NCBI RefSeq assembly: GCF_021582895.2
Contig: NZ_CP091139.2
Coordinates: forward strand, 3,410,001-3,474,000
Direction of reading: 5' to 3'
From: Microbacterium elymi
GTDB lineage: Bacteria; Actinomycetota; Actinomycetes; Actinomycetales; Microbacteriaceae
Length of the DNA: 64,000 nucleotides
This document shows, one piece after another, positions 9,201 to 20,453 of the stretch. The translations under genes were made by a program, and so were the position numbers. Position 1 is the first letter of the stretch. The number at the start of each line of letters is the position of its first letter. The notes beneath the pieces were generated by a model. The model was not told the origin of the DNA, searched no databases, and saw only the letters and a program-made list of their open reading frames with translations.

Positions 9201-11775
9201 TCACGCCTCCTGAGCGGTCAGCTGGATGTCGGTCACGGCGAGGACGTCCGCCTCGGCGTAGGCGATCTCGTCGATCCGTCCCACGGCCTTCAGATCGCCC
9301 TCGGCGAGCCGGATCGCGGCGACGACGTCGGCCGGACCGGCGATCGTCACGTGCGCGACCGGCGTCTTCTGCGAGGCCTTCGCCTCGGTCTTGGCGCGGC
9401 GGATGCCCACGAGCGCCGCGCTCACGGCCGACAGCACCGCCGTATCGCCGGCGATCTCCAACGGCACCGGCCATTCGGCGCGATGGATCGAGCCCTCCTC
9501 GAACCACGACCACGCCTCCTCGGTCGCGAACGCGAGCACGGGCGCCAGCAGCCGGCAGCGTCGACAGCGCGAGGTGCAGGGCCAGGGCGGCGGATGCCTG
9601 GCCGACATCGGAACGGTCGTAGGCGCGCTCCTTCACGAGCTCGAGGTAGTCGTCGCAGAACGTCCAGAAGAACGCCTCGGTGACCTCCAGTGCCCGTGCG
9701 TGATCGTAGGCGTCGAACGCCTTCGTCGCGTCGCGGATGACCCCGTCCAGCCCGGCCAGCATGGCGGCATCCAGCGCGTGCGTGATCTCGGCTCCTTCGG
9801 GAACCGGGAACGACAGCACGAACTTCGCGGCGTTCAGCACCTTGATGGCCAGTCGCCGTCCGATCTTCACCTGCGTCGGGTTCTGCGGGTCGAACGCCGC
9901 GTCCGCGCCGAGCCGGCTCGAGGCCGACCAGTACCGCACCGCGTCGGTGCCGTGCGCGGCGAGGATGTCGGCCGGCGTGACCACGTTGCCCTTGGACTTG
10001 GACATCTTCTTGCGGTCGGGGTCGACGATGAAGCCCGAGATCGCCGCATCCGTCCAGGGGGCCCGGCCGTCCTCGAGCGCGCTGCGGACCATCGTCGAGA
10101 ACAGCCAGGTGCGGATGATGTCCTGCCCCTGCGGTCGCAGGTCGAACGGCGCCACCAGATTCCACAGCTCGTCGTCCCGCTGCCAGCCGCCGGCCAGCTG
10201 CGGCGTGAGCGAGGACGTCGCCCAGGTGTCGAAGATGTCCTGCTCGGCCTCGAATCCGCCCGGCGCCCCGCGCTGATCCTCGGTGTACCCGTCCGGCACG
10301 TCGGTCGTCGGGTCGACCGGCAGCCGCGCCGGGTCGGGTGTGATCACCCGGTCGTGGTCACGCTCTCCGTTCGCATCGAGCCCGTACCAGATGGGGATCG
10401 GCACGCCGAAGAAGCGCTGGCGCGAGACGAGCCAGTCGCCGGTGAGGCCGTTCGTCCAGTTCTCGAACCGCACGCGCATGAAGTCCGGGTGCCAGTTCAT
10501 GCTCTTGCCGAGCGAGATGAGCTTTGCCCGCACCGTCTCGTCGCGGCCGCCGTTGCGCAGATACCACTGGCGGGTCGAGACGATCTCGAGCGGCCGATCG
10601 CCCTTCTCGAAGAACTTCACCGCGTGGCTGAACGGCTTGGACACGCCCTTCAGGTCGCCGGACGCCTCCAGCTGCTCGACGATCTGCTTGCGGGCGCTGA
10701 ACACCGTCTTGCCCGCCAATTCGGCATACGCCGCCTTCGCGGCATCCGTCACCAGCACGTCGGGGGCGTCGGCGAGCACGCGGCCGTCCTTGCCGAGGAT
10801 CGTGCGGTTGGGCAGGTCGAGCTCGCGCCACCAGACGATGTCGGTCACGTCGCCGAAGGTGCAGATCATCGCGATGCCCGAGCCCTTGTCCTGCTGCGCG
10901 AGAGGATGGGCCAGCACCGGCACCTCCACGTCGAACAGCGGCGTGCGCACGGTCGTGCCGAACAGCGGCTGATAGCGCTCGTCGGCCGGGTTGGCCACCA
11001 GCGCCACACAGGCAGGCAAGGCTCGGGCCGGGTGGTCTCGATGAACACGTCGTCGCCGCCGTCGGTGGGGTGGAACGCGACTCGGTGGAACGCGGCCTGC
11101 TGCTCGCGATCCTCGAGCTCGGCCTGGGCGATCGCCGAGCGGAAGTCGATGTCCCACAGCGTGGGGGCCAGAGCCTGATAGGCCTCGCCGCGCTCGAGAT
11201 TCCGCAGGAACGCGAGCTGGCTGGTCCGGATCGTGTCGTTCGAGATCGTGCGGTAGGTCTGCGTCCAGTCGACCGACAGGCCGAGCTGGCGGAAGAGGTC
11301 CTCGAACTGCTTCTCGTCCTCTTCGGTGAGGGTCTCGCACAGCTCGATGAAGTTGCGGCGGCTGATCGGCACCTGGTCGGCCGGCTTCAGGCTCTTCGCG
11401 TCACCGTGGAACGGTGGGGTGAACGCGGCGTCGTAGGGCAGCGACGGGTCGCAAGCGCACGCCGTAGTAGTTCTGCACGCGACGCTCGGTGGGCAGGCCG
11501 TTGTCGTCCCAGCCGAGCGGGTAGAACACTGTCTTGCCGCGCATGCGCTCGTAGCGCACCTTGATGTCGGTGTGCGTGTAGCTGAACACGTGGCCGATGT
11601 GCAGGCTCCCCGACGCTGTCGGCGGGGGAGTGTCGACCGAGTAGACGCCCGCCCTGCCTGAGGCCTTCGCCGCGGGCCGGTCGAACAGGTACGTGCCCTG
11701 CTGGCTCCATGCGGCATCCCACTTGGCTTCGAGACCCTCGAGGACGGGCTTGTCGGGGATGGATGCGTCGGCCAT
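9201..11775 (-). CDS. valS: Valyl-tRNA synthetase, three frameshifts
   Basis: Class Ia aminoacyl-tRNA synthetase charging tRNA-Val. ATG 11775 has a good ribosome binding site (AAGGAGACCTCC) and gives MADASIPDKPVLEGLEAKWD. The HIGH motif appears as SGSLHIGHVF (residues about 55-64), the editing domain includes IETTRPE, and KMSKS appears as [10 protein letters not shown] (about 9995-10015). Frame changes are needed near 11455 (GCTTGCG on the coding strand), 11002 and 9553. Corrected length is about 858 residues. No T-box is visible upstream. The anticodon-binding and C-terminal segment continues to the stop at 9201. Confidence 0.95.
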
Positions 11776-11839
11776 GGAGGTCTCCTTGAACGATATAGGC
11801 GGCACTGTGTGAGCGTGCCTGAGTGTGGGATGTCGGGCC

Positions 11840-11845
11840 ATTCTA
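11840..11845 (-). promoter_or_regulatory. Possible -10 element for valS
   Basis: TAGAAT on the minus strand, about 65 bases before the valS start. No convincing -35 is seen at 16-19 bases, so this is only a candidate. Confidence 0.3.
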
Positions 11846-11897
11846 CAGGGGCCGGCTCCGGCATCCGCTGCGAGCCAGGCGCTGCCCACGGGCTGCG

Positions 11898-11970
11898 GAG
11901 ATCTCACGGGATGAGGAGCAATCGGCCCGATCTGGTCCTCATCCGGTGAGATCTCCTCATCTGATGAGGA
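11898..11970 (+). repeat. Intergenic palindromic repeat, copy A (GATGAGGA type)
   Basis: GAGATCTCACGGGATGAGGA (11898-11917) is the reverse complement of 11936-11955 apart from one mismatch, giving 20-bp arms around an 18-base loop. It is followed by TCCTCATC-T-GATGAGGA (11954-11970). The right half aligns with the two repeats at 14290 and 15367 in the same orientation, but every GCC/GGC in the stem boxes is replaced by GAT/ATC, preserving pairing. It lies between valS and the CAP-domain gene. Confidence 0.8.
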
Positions 11971-11998
11971 TGAGTCCCGGGTCGGGTCGGTGCGGCGG

Positions 11999-12872
11999 TC
12001 AGATGCGGCGCCGCCGGATCACCGCGAACGCGGTCGGAGCCAGTGCGAGGATTCCCACCGCGAGGCCGAGGGGGAGCGCCACCGAGGCGGACGCGGGCTC
12101 TGCCTGCCGCGGCGGTCGGGGATGCTGTGGCTCGGGGAGTCGCTGTGGGGCTCACGCCCGCGGTCGTCGGGGTGGGGGTCGCCGTGGCCGGCAGAGGCGT
12201 CGCCGATGCCGGTCTGGTCGCGGTCGGCTTCGGGGCCGCGGTCTTGGCCGGTGCGGCCTCGACCGGCCGCTGCTCGGCCGGCGCGGGCTGGGGCGCCGGC
12301 TTCGCGGGAGCCGGTGCGGGCTTCGCGGGCGCCGGCTTGGCAGGAGCCGGCTTCGCGGGCGCCGGTGCGGCCTTCACCGGTGCGGGCGCCGGCTTGCGAC
12401 TTCGTCGTGGTCGCGTACTTCGCGAACACCTGCACGCCCCAGGTGCTCGAGCCCACGATCAGGTAGGCGACACCGAAGGCGGTGTAGTCCCCGAGGATGT
12501 TCGCGCGGTGGTCGGGCGATGCCATCCAGGCCCGCTCCATCGCCTCCGGCCCGTAGCCCATCGCGACGTTCTCCCCGAGCCGAAGCCACCCACCCGGCGC
12601 CTGCGCGGCCAGGTTCGGATTGTGCGAGATGGTGCCCGCGTCGACCATGTGCTGCGCCCAGCGGGCGGCCACGGCATCCAATGCCCGCTGCGCACCAGCG
12701 GCCTCAACCCGTGCGCGGCGCGGTCGCTGTTGACCATCGACGCGATCGTGCCGCTGCCGGCCGCGAAGGCCGGCGTGGAGACGCCGAGCACGACGAGCGT
12801 CGTCGCGACGATGCCGGCGACCAGAACGGCGGCGCGGCGGGGGACACGGGGGCGGGCGGCCGTTGCGGTCAT
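11999..12872 (-). CDS. Secreted CAP/SCP-domain protein with Ala-Pro-Lys repeat and C-terminal membrane anchor, frameshifted
   Basis: ATG 12872 gives a signal peptide (basic start, then AAVLVAGIVATTLVVLGVSTPAFA). The CAP domain follows: SDRAAHGLRPLV, HMVDAGTISHNPNLA, LGENVAMGYGPEAMERAWMASPDHRANIL and AFGVAYLIVGSSTWGVQVFAKY, all hallmarks of the CAP/YkwD family. Then come KPAPAK repeats and a long Pro/Thr/Ala stretch typical of wall-spanning linkers. The protein ends in a hydrophobic helix and RRRRI at the stop at 11999. Frame changes are needed near 12690, 12382 (GCAAGCC) and about 12110. No clear LPxTG is visible. The biochemical role of bacterial CAP proteins is poorly defined. It starts 8 bases after the transporter ends. 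Confidence 0.8.
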
Positions 12873-12880
12873 CGGGATCC

Positions 12881-14231
12881 TTATCCGGCGGGGGCGGATG
12901 CCGGGAGGGGAACGCCCGGTTCGCTCTCATCATGCCCGTTCCGCGCGATTCTGCGGTGAGCGACCCACGATGCGACCAGCGTGACCGCCGACATCACGGC
13001 CAGCACCACGCCGGGATGCCACCAGGCATAGCCGGTCGCGTCACCCAGGGCGAGGGTGACCAGCGGCACGAAGCCGCTGATGGTCGCCGCCACCGCGTAC
13101 GCCACCGACAGCGCCGAGTAGCGGAAGTGGTCCGGGAACAGGTCGCTCATCAGCCCGCCGAGTGCCGCCCACGACATGGTCGGCAGGATCCCGCCGATGA
13201 CCATCGTGGCCACCAGGATCGGGAACGTCGCGAACTGCAGCATCCAGTACATCGGGAAGGTGATCACCAGCGTGCCCACCGCACCCCACAGCACGATGCG
13301 GGCGGACCCCACTCTCTTCGCCCACGCTCCGAACAGCGGGATCGTCACGAACTGTAGCAGCGCGCCGATCGTGGTGGCCACCAGAAGGTCCTGGAAGTCG
13401 AATCCGAGGTGCTCGACCCCGTAGTTGACCGTGTAGGTGTTCATCAGCGAGTACGAGCCGATGCCCAGCAGCGCGGCGCCGGTCGCGATCAGCAGCGCGG
13501 CCGGACGCTGCGCGAACATCGTGGCCACCGGCATCCGGTCTCGTCGTCCCTGACGCACGACGCGGGTGAACACCGGGGTTTCGTCGATCGACAGGCGCAG
13601 GTACAGCGACACGGCCAGCAGCGGGATGGCGAGCAGGAACGGGATGCGCCACCCCCACGTCGCGAGCGCCTCGGCCGGCATCGTCGCGGCCATGACGAGG
13701 AACACCGCCGCCGACAGGGTCGAGCCCACCGGCGAGCCCAGCTGCGGGATGGCCGCGTAGAACGCGCGCGAGACCCGGCCGGAGTGCTCGGTGGCCAGCA
13801 GGATCGAGCCGCCCCATTCGCCGCCGAGCGACAGACCCTGCACGACGCGCAGGCAGCACCAGCAGCACGGCACCCAGCCACCCGCTCTGCGCGTAGGGAG
13901 GCAGCAGGCCGATGAGGCCGGTGGCGATGCCCATGATGCCGACCGTCCACAGCAGCGTGGCACGCCGGCCGAGGCGGTCGCCCATGTGCCCGAAGATCAC
14001 GGCGCCGATCGGGCGGACGACGAACGCCACGGCCACCGTCGAGAAGGCGGCCAGGGTGGAGCCGAACGGGCCGAGCGGGTCGAAGAACAGCGGGCCGATG
14101 AAGTAGGCCGAGAAATAGGCGAACACGTAGAAGTCGAAGGACTCCAGGGACGTGCCGACCATCGAGGCCCAGGCGACGCGACGGGTGGGGGTGGATGCCG
14201 GGGGCTGTGCAGGCGCTGTGGTCACAGGCAT
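12881..14231 (-). CDS. MFS transporter, metabolite:H+ symporter (MHS) family, one frameshift
   Basis: Twelve-helix major facilitator of about 450 residues. The N-terminus (RVAWASMVGTSLESFDFYVF) and the loop GHMGDRLGRRATLL are typical of the MHS branch (ShiA, ProP, citrate and ketoglutarate permeases), as is the helix-5 segment VVQGLSLGGEWGGSILL. The frame changes near 13857, where CTGCTGCGC reads CTGCCTGCGC on the coding strand. Starts at 14231 (MPVTTAPAQ) and 14243 are both possible; the former follows GGCAGGATGG. It imports an organic acid or similar solute with protons; the substrate is not identifiable. Confidence 0.88.
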
Positions 14232-14289
14232 CCATCCTGCCACCGCGCAGACATACCTGGACGCAATCCATCAATGTGTCGTGTCAGCC

Positions 14290-14382
14290 CTCCGCGGCCG
14301 GGCCGAGGAGAAGTGCCGAGAAGAGGGTCGTTCCGGCCGATTCTGTCCTCGCCCGGGCATATCTCCTCGGCTCGGCCGAGGA
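14290..14382 (+). repeat. Intergenic palindromic repeat, copy R1 (GCCGAGGA type)
   Basis: 93-base element about 91% identical by eye (8 mismatches, no gaps) to copy R2 at 15367-15459. It holds the box GCCGAGGAGA, its complement TCTCCTCGGC and a final hairpin TCCTCGGC-TCG-GCCGAGGA. The two alternative pairings of the middle box are mutually exclusive. It lies between the MHS transporter and the DUF559 gene. Confidence 0.85.
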
Positions 14383-14499
14383 CTTGTCCTCCGGGGTGGG
14401 GATGCTGGGCCGCGGCATCCCTTCCTCCACAGGCCGCAGCTTTCCACAGATATCGGGGATCGCCCCATGTTCGCGTGCGGGCGCGGCAGTCTCGAGCTC

Positions 14500-15340
14500 A
14501 TGCAGAAGCGAATGGATGCCGTGGTCCAGGAGGTGCGCCATCGAGGCGGGATCGCCCGAAGTCAAACACTCCTGCGCGGGGGTGTGAGCAAACGGGACAT
14601 CGAGGTTGCGGTCCGGTCCAGGCTTCTCGTGCGCGAACGACGCGTGTGGGTCGCGCTGCCCGACGCTGACCCCGAGCTTGCGCTTCGCGGCGCGCGCCGG
14701 CGCCGTTCTGTCGTGCGTAACGCAGGCCAAGCGGCTGGGACTGTGGGTCTTGGAAGCATCCAAGGTGCATGCCGCCTGTGGCGCGCACGCGGGAATGGTC
14801 GCCGCGGTGGGTGCTGTCGTGCACAGATTCGCTCCACTCGTGCCCCGTGACCCGGATGCCCTCGCCGACCCGATCGAGAACGTGCTGCAGGCCGTCGCGC
14901 TGTGCCAGCCATACGAGGCGGCGCTCGCCGTGTGGGACAGCGCGATGAACAAGAGCCTCGTCGACAGGAAGAAGCTCGAGCGGCTCGCGTTCCGAGGGCA
15001 GGCGCGCGAGCTGGTGAAGGCGGTTGTCCCGTTCCACGACTCCGGACTCGAGACCTTCATCTACCCGCGCCTGCGATGGCTGAAAGTGCCGATCCATGCG
15101 CAGTCCTGGCTGTATGGGCACCGTGTGGACTTCCTCATCGGGCAGCGACTGGTGCTGCAGATCGACGGCGGCCACCACATCGGCGCACAACGTGCCGCGG
15201 ATCTCGCGCACGACGCCGAGCTGATGCTGCGCGGCTACTTCGTGATCCGCGTCGGCTACGACGAGATCATCAATCACTGGCCCGAGGTGCAGGATCGGAT
15301 CCTCGCCGCTGTTGCGCAAGGCCTGCACCTGGCCGCGTGA
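14500..15340 (+). CDS. DUF559 endonuclease-like protein with AbiEi-type N-terminal region, one frameshift
   Basis: About 280 residues. The N-terminal 60 residues (RHRGGIARSQTLLRGGVSKRDIEVAV) resemble the winged helix of type IV toxin-antitoxin AbiEi antitoxins. The C-terminal part (LRWLKVPIHAQSWLYGHRVDFLIGQRLVLQIDGGHHI, then AADLAHDAELMLRGYFVIRVGYDEII) is the DUF559 domain, a Vsr/restriction-like nuclease fold with the D-x(n)-QIDG core. The frame changes near 14677, where GAGCTTGCG reads for GAGCTGCG. ATG 14500 is preferred; 14467 is in the same frame. It lies between two direct copies of a 93-base repeat. Its role is unknown; a mobile or defence-related nuclease is inferred. Confidence 0.8.
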
Positions 15341-15366
15341 TCGCCCGGGACGTCCTCGACTCGACG

Positions 15367-15459
15367 CTCCGCGGCCGGGCCGAGGAGAAATGCCGAGGAG
15401 AGGGGGATTCTGGCGGATTCTGTCCTCGCCCGGGCAGATCTCCTCGGCTCGGCCGAGGA
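15367..15459 (+). repeat. Intergenic palindromic repeat, copy R2 (GCCGAGGA type)
   Basis: Direct copy of R1 in the same orientation and of the same length, starting 27 bases after the DUF559 stop. The conserved blocks are at both ends; the changes cluster in the middle of the element. Confidence 0.85.
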
Positions 15460-15506
15460 GCCGACCCAGGGCGGGCGCGCGGATGCGGCATCCCGCCGCC
15501 GCGCCG

Positions 15507-15700
15507 CGTAGGATGGGAGCACAGGCGTCGATCCGGCCATCACCGGGGAGTCCTCGGAAGAACAGCGCGAGCTCAGTAGAACCGAGCGGGTCAGGCCCGT
15601 CACAGCCGCAGTGAGAGGGGAGCGGGCGACCGCTCACGCAGGGTGGTACCGCGGCCGAGCGTCTCAGACACCGGTCGTCCCGGCGCAGAGCAATCGAGCA
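15507..15700 (+). promoter_or_regulatory. T-box riboswitch upstream of ileS
   Basis: The T-box core GGGTGGTACCGCGG (15641-15654) pairs with the tRNA acceptor end in this class. Upstream, CCGGCCATCACCGGGGAG (about 15533-15550) offers an ATC isoleucine specifier in a small stem, followed by TCCTCGGAAGAAC, as in the ultrashort stem-I T-boxes of actinobacterial ileS. No terminator with a T run follows, so control of translation initiation by uncharged tRNA-Ile is inferred. Confidence 0.9.
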
Positions 15701-15714
15701 CCCTGCGAGCGAAC

Positions 15715-18700
15715 ATGACCTACCCCCGCGAATCCGCCTTCGGCCCCGCCGCCGACTCGGTCACCCCGAGCCCGCGCTTTCCCTCGATCGAGCGCGACAC
15801 CCTCGACTTCTGGGAGCGCGACGACACGTTCCGCGCCTCCATCGCGCAGCGCGAGGGCGCCGAGGAATGGGTCTTCTACGACGGCCCGCCGTTCGCGAAC
15901 GGGCTGCCGCACTACGGCCACCTGCTCACCGGGTACGCGAAGGACCTGTTCCCGCGGTTCCAGACCATGCGCGGCAAGAAGGTCGACCGGGTGTTCGGGT
16001 GGGACACGCACGGCTGCCGGCCGAGCTCGAGGCGATGAAGCAGCTCGGCATCACCGAGAAGGACGAGATCGAGCGGATGGGGATCGCCACCTTCAACGCG
16101 AAGGCGCGCTCCTCGGTGCTCGAGTACACCCACGAATGGCAGGACTACGTCACCCGCCAGGCGCGCTGGGTCGACTTCGAGCGCGGCTACAAGACCCTCG
16201 ACACCTCGTACATGGAGTCGGTGCTGTGGGCGTTCAAGACGCTCTACGACAAGGGTCTCGCGTACGAGGGATACCGCGTCCTCCCGTACTGCTGGCGGGA
16301 CGAGACGCCGCTGTCCAACCACGAGCTGCGCATGGACGACGACGTCTACAAGATGCGGCAGGACCCGTCGGTCACCGTCACGTTCCCGCTCGTCGGGCCG
16401 AAGGCGGCCGCGCTCGGCCTCGAGGACGTGCGCGCACTGGCCTGGACCACCACGCCGTGGACGCTGCCCACGAACCTCGCGCTGGCGGTCGGCCCCGACA
16501 TCCGTTACGTGGTGGTTCCCGCCGGACCGGCCGGCGCCCGCGACGGCGGCGACCACCGCTACCTGCTGGCCGACGAGCTGCTGGGCAATCATGCGACCGA
16601 CCTCGGGTATGCGTCGCCGGATGCCGCGCGCCAGGCGATCCAGGCGACAGTGACCGGCGCCGAGCTGGCCGATGTCGCCTATCTGCGCCTCTTCGACTAC
16701 TACGCCGACGCCGACGTCTACGGCACGCAGGACGCCTGGCGGATCCTGGTGGACGACTATGTGACCACCAGCGACGGCACGGGGATCGTGCACCAGGCCC
16801 CGGCCTACGGCGAGGACGACCAGCGGGTGACGGCGGCCGCCGGCATCCCGGTCGTGGTCAGCCTGGATGACGGGGGCCGGTTCCTGCCGCAGGTGGAGGA
16901 TGTCGCGGGCCAGCTGTGGATGGACGCGAACCGGCCGATCATCCGCCTGCTCGGCAGCGCGGGCGGCTGCTGCGCGAGGCCAGCTACGAGCACTCGTACC
17001 CGCACTGCTGGCGGTGCCGCAACCCGCTCATCTACCGGGCCGTCTCGAGCTGGTTCGTCCGGGTCACCGACTTCAAGGACCGGATGCTGGCCAACAACCA
17101 GGAGATCACCTGGGTGCCCGAGAACGTGAAGGACGGGCAGTTCGGCAAGTGGCTCGAAGGCGCCCGGGACTGGTCGATCAGCCGCAACCGGTACTGGGGC
17201 TCGCCCATCCCGGTGTGGCGCAGCTCCGACCCGGCGCACCCCCGCGTCGACGTGTACGGCTCGCTCGCCGACCTGGAGCGCGACTTCGGCGCCCTGCCGC
17301 GCAACACCGAGGGCGAGGTCGACCTGCACCGCCCGTACATCGATGAGCTGACCCGTCCGAACCCCGACGACCCGACCGGCAAGAGCACCATGCGCCGGAT
17401 CGAGGACGTGTTCGACGTCTGGTTCGACTCGGGGTCTATGCCGTACGCGCAGGTGCACTACCCGTTCGAGAATCAGGAGTGGTTCGACTCCCACTCGCCG
17501 GCCGACTTCATCGTGGAGTACATCGGGCAGACCCGCGGCTGGTTCTACCTGATGCACGTGCTGTCCACGGCGCTGTTCGACCGGCCGGCGTTCACCGGGG
17601 TGAGCTCCACGGCATCGTGCTGGGCAGCGATGGCCAGAAGATGTCCAAGTCGCTGCGCAACTATCCCGACGTGAGCGAGGTCTTCGACCGCGACGGCTCG
17701 GACGCCATGCGCTGGTTCCTGATGTCCAGCTCGGTGCTGCGCGGCGGCAACCTCGTCGTCACCGAAGAGGGCATCCGCGCCGGGGTCCGCGAGTTCATGC
17801 TCCCGCTGTGGAACGCCTGGTACTTCTTCGCCACCTACGCGAACGCCGCGATTCCGACCGGCTACACCGCCACCTGGCGCACCGACTCGACCGACGTGCT
17901 GGACCGCTATATCCTGTCGCTGACCGGCCAGCTGGTGGCCGATGTCGCTTCCGACCTGGACGGACTGGACTCGACGACGGCCGCCGAACGGCTTGCGCGA
18001 CTTCGCCGAGGCGCTCACGAACTGGTACATCCGGCGCTCCCGCGACCGGTTCTGGGCGGGCGTGGATGCCGCCGACCCGCGGTCGACCGAGGCCTTCGAC
18101 ACGCTCTACACGGTGCTGGAGACGGTGTCCCGCGTCGCCGCGCCGCTGCTCCCGCTGGTGACCGAGCGCGTGTGGCAGGGCCTGACCGGCGGGCGCAGCG
18201 TGCATCTGACCGACTGGCCCGACGCCCCGGCCTTCGCCCCGGCAGCCGGGATCCGGCAGGCCATGGACGCGGTCCGCGAGGTCTCCAGCGTCGCCAACGC
18301 CCTGCGCAAGAAGGAGGGCAAGCGCGTGCGCCTGCCGCTCGCGCGCCTCTCGGTGGTCACCCCGGATGCCGCCTCGCTGGCCCCGTACGAGGAGATCGTG
18401 CGCGACGAGCTCAATGTGAAGGCGGTCGAGCTGATCGAGCTCGCGGCCTCGACTGCGGCGGAGTACGGGATCACCCATCGGCTCAGCGTGAACGCGCGTG
18501 CGGCCGGGCCGCGGCTGGGCGCGCAGGTGCAGCAGGTGATCCGCGCTGCGAAGGACGGCGACTGGGCCGAACAGGACGGCGTGGTCGTCGCGGGCGGCGT
18601 GGCGCTGGCCGCCGGCGAATACGAGCTGGTGCTGGAGACCACGGGCCGGCCCGAGGGCGAGGCGCTGGCGCTCCTGCCGCGCGGAGGGTTCGTGCCGCTG

Positions 18701-19102
18701 CAGACCGCAACCACCCCCGAGCTGGAGGCGGAGGGTCTGGCCCGTGACGTCATCCGGGCCGTGCAGGACACGCGCAAGGCCTCCGGATTCGAGGTCAGCG
18801 ACCGCATCCGGCTGGAGCTGGTGTTCGCGGACGCGCAGGACGGCACCGCCGTCGCCGGCGCCTTCGAGACGGCGGATGTCGCGGCCGAGACGCTCGCGGT
18901 CGAGCACGAGCTGAAGGTGCTCGGCCGGGACGTGCAGATCTCCGAAGAGCTGGCCGAACGGCCCGACAGCTGGTCGGCCGAGACACTGGCCGGTGTCGCG
19001 TTCGAGCGCACGCCGCAGCACGTGGCGCCGTTCGCGGCCCGCGCGTTCGCCAACACCGGCCCGTTCTGGGTCGCCGTCACGAAGGTCGAGACATCCGCAT
19101 GA
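15715..19102 (+). CDS. ileS: Isoleucyl-tRNA synthetase, four frameshifts
   Basis: Class Ia synthetase charging tRNA-Ile, under the T-box just upstream. ATG 15715 gives [16 protein letters not shown]. The HIGH-type motif is [16 protein letters not shown], the editing site includes [11 protein letters not shown], and the KMSKS loop is [10 protein letters not shown] (about 17633-17655). The [13 protein letters not shown] segment and tail match the eukaryote-like IleS of Actinobacteria. Frame changes are needed near 16017 (GGCTGCCG one base short), 16972, 17607 and 18003 (CGGCTTGCG). Corrected length is about 1130 residues. The stop overlaps the folC start in ATGA. Confidence 0.96.
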
Positions 19103-20453
19103 ACGATCGGGCACGCGCCGACGCGGTCTACGCCGAGCTGCTCACGCGCCAGGGAGAGCGGTGGGTGCAGCCCCGCGTGGAGCGCACCCGCCGCGTTCTG
19201 GAGCTGCTGGATCACCCGCAGCGCACGTACCGGGTGGTGCACATCACCGGCACGAACGGCAAGACCTCGACCGCCCGCATGATCGAGAGCCTGGTGCGCG
19301 CGCACGGGCTTGCGCACCGGACTGTTCACGAGTCCGCATCTGGAGCGGTTCACCGAGCGGATCATGATCGACGGCGCACCGTGCGACGACGGCGCGGTGG
19401 CGGATGCCTGGGACGAGATCGCGCCGTTCCTGGGCATCGTGGACGCCGAGCTGGAGGCCGCGGGGGACGCCGCGCTGACGTTCTTCGAGATCCTCACGGT
19501 CCTCGCGTTCGTGGTGGCCGCCGACGCCCCGGTCGATGTGCTGGTGCTCGAGGTGGGCATGGGCGGTTCGTGGGACTCCACGAACACGGCGGACGGGGAT
19601 GTCGCGGTGTTCGCGCCGATCGACATGGACCACGCCGACCGGCTCGGCGACACGATCGAGGAGATCGCGACGGTCAAGTCCGGGATCATCAAGGAAGGCG
19701 CCGCCGTGGTCTCGGCGCGCCAGCGCCCGGAGGCCGCGCGGGTGCTGCGCGCGGCCGCGGCCGCGAAGAACGCGACGATCGCGTTCGAGGGCGAGGGCTT
19801 CGCGCTCGAGGAGCAGCGGCTGGCCGTCGGCGGGCAGCAGATCACCGTGCAGGGCCTGGCCGGCCGGTACGACGGCGAGTACCTGCCGCTGTACGGCGCC
19901 CATCAGGGGCGCAACGCGGCGCTGGCCATCGCGGCGGTCGAGTCGCTCATCGGCGGCGGGACCCAGCCGATCCCCGGCCCGATCGTGGCCGAGGGGCTGG
20001 CCGAGTCCACCTCGCCCGGGCGGCTCGAGCTGGTGGGCGCGGCGCCCACGGTGCTGGTGGATGCCGCACACAACCCGCACGGGGCGCACGCGCTGGTCGC
20101 CGCCCTGCGGGAGTCGTTCGACTTCGACGAGTGGGGTGTGGTCTTCGGCGTGTTCGCCGACAAGGACGCCGTCGGGATCATGGCCGAGCTCGCCCCGATC
20201 GCGGCGCACGTGTTCGCCACCAGCCCCGAGTCGGAGCGCGCGCTGGACGCCGACGCCGTGGCCGACCTCGCCGAGGCGGCCGAGATCCCGGTGACCGTCC
20301 ACCACGACCTGGACGACGCCGTGGAAGCCGCGCGCGAATGGGCTTGCGGCATCCGACCGGCGTGCCGTGGTGATCGCCGGCTCGATCGTCCTGGCCGGTG
20401 CGGCCCTCACCCTGGCCGACGCCCAGGATTGGAAGGCAGGATGGAGCGCGTGA
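19099..20453 (+). CDS. folC: Folylpolyglutamate synthase/dihydrofolate synthase, two frameshifts
   Basis: Mur-ligase-family enzyme that joins glutamate to dihydropteroate and folates. The start overlaps the ileS stop (ATGA). The nucleotide-binding loop is VHITGTNGKTSTARM (about residues 50-65), followed by LFTSPHLERFTERI, VLEVGMGGSWDSTN and a PGRLE.. VLVDAAHNPHGA C-terminal domain, all diagnostic. Frame changes are needed near 19313 (GGGCTTGCG) and near 20345 (GGGCTTGCGG). Corrected, it ends LADAQDWKAGWSA at 20453, about 450 residues. Confidence 0.94.

Noticed and set aside
12250..12420. Transposon or satellite repeat in the CAP-domain gene
   Set aside because: The repetition is codon-level Lys-Pro-Ala-Pro-Ala of a wall-spanning linker.
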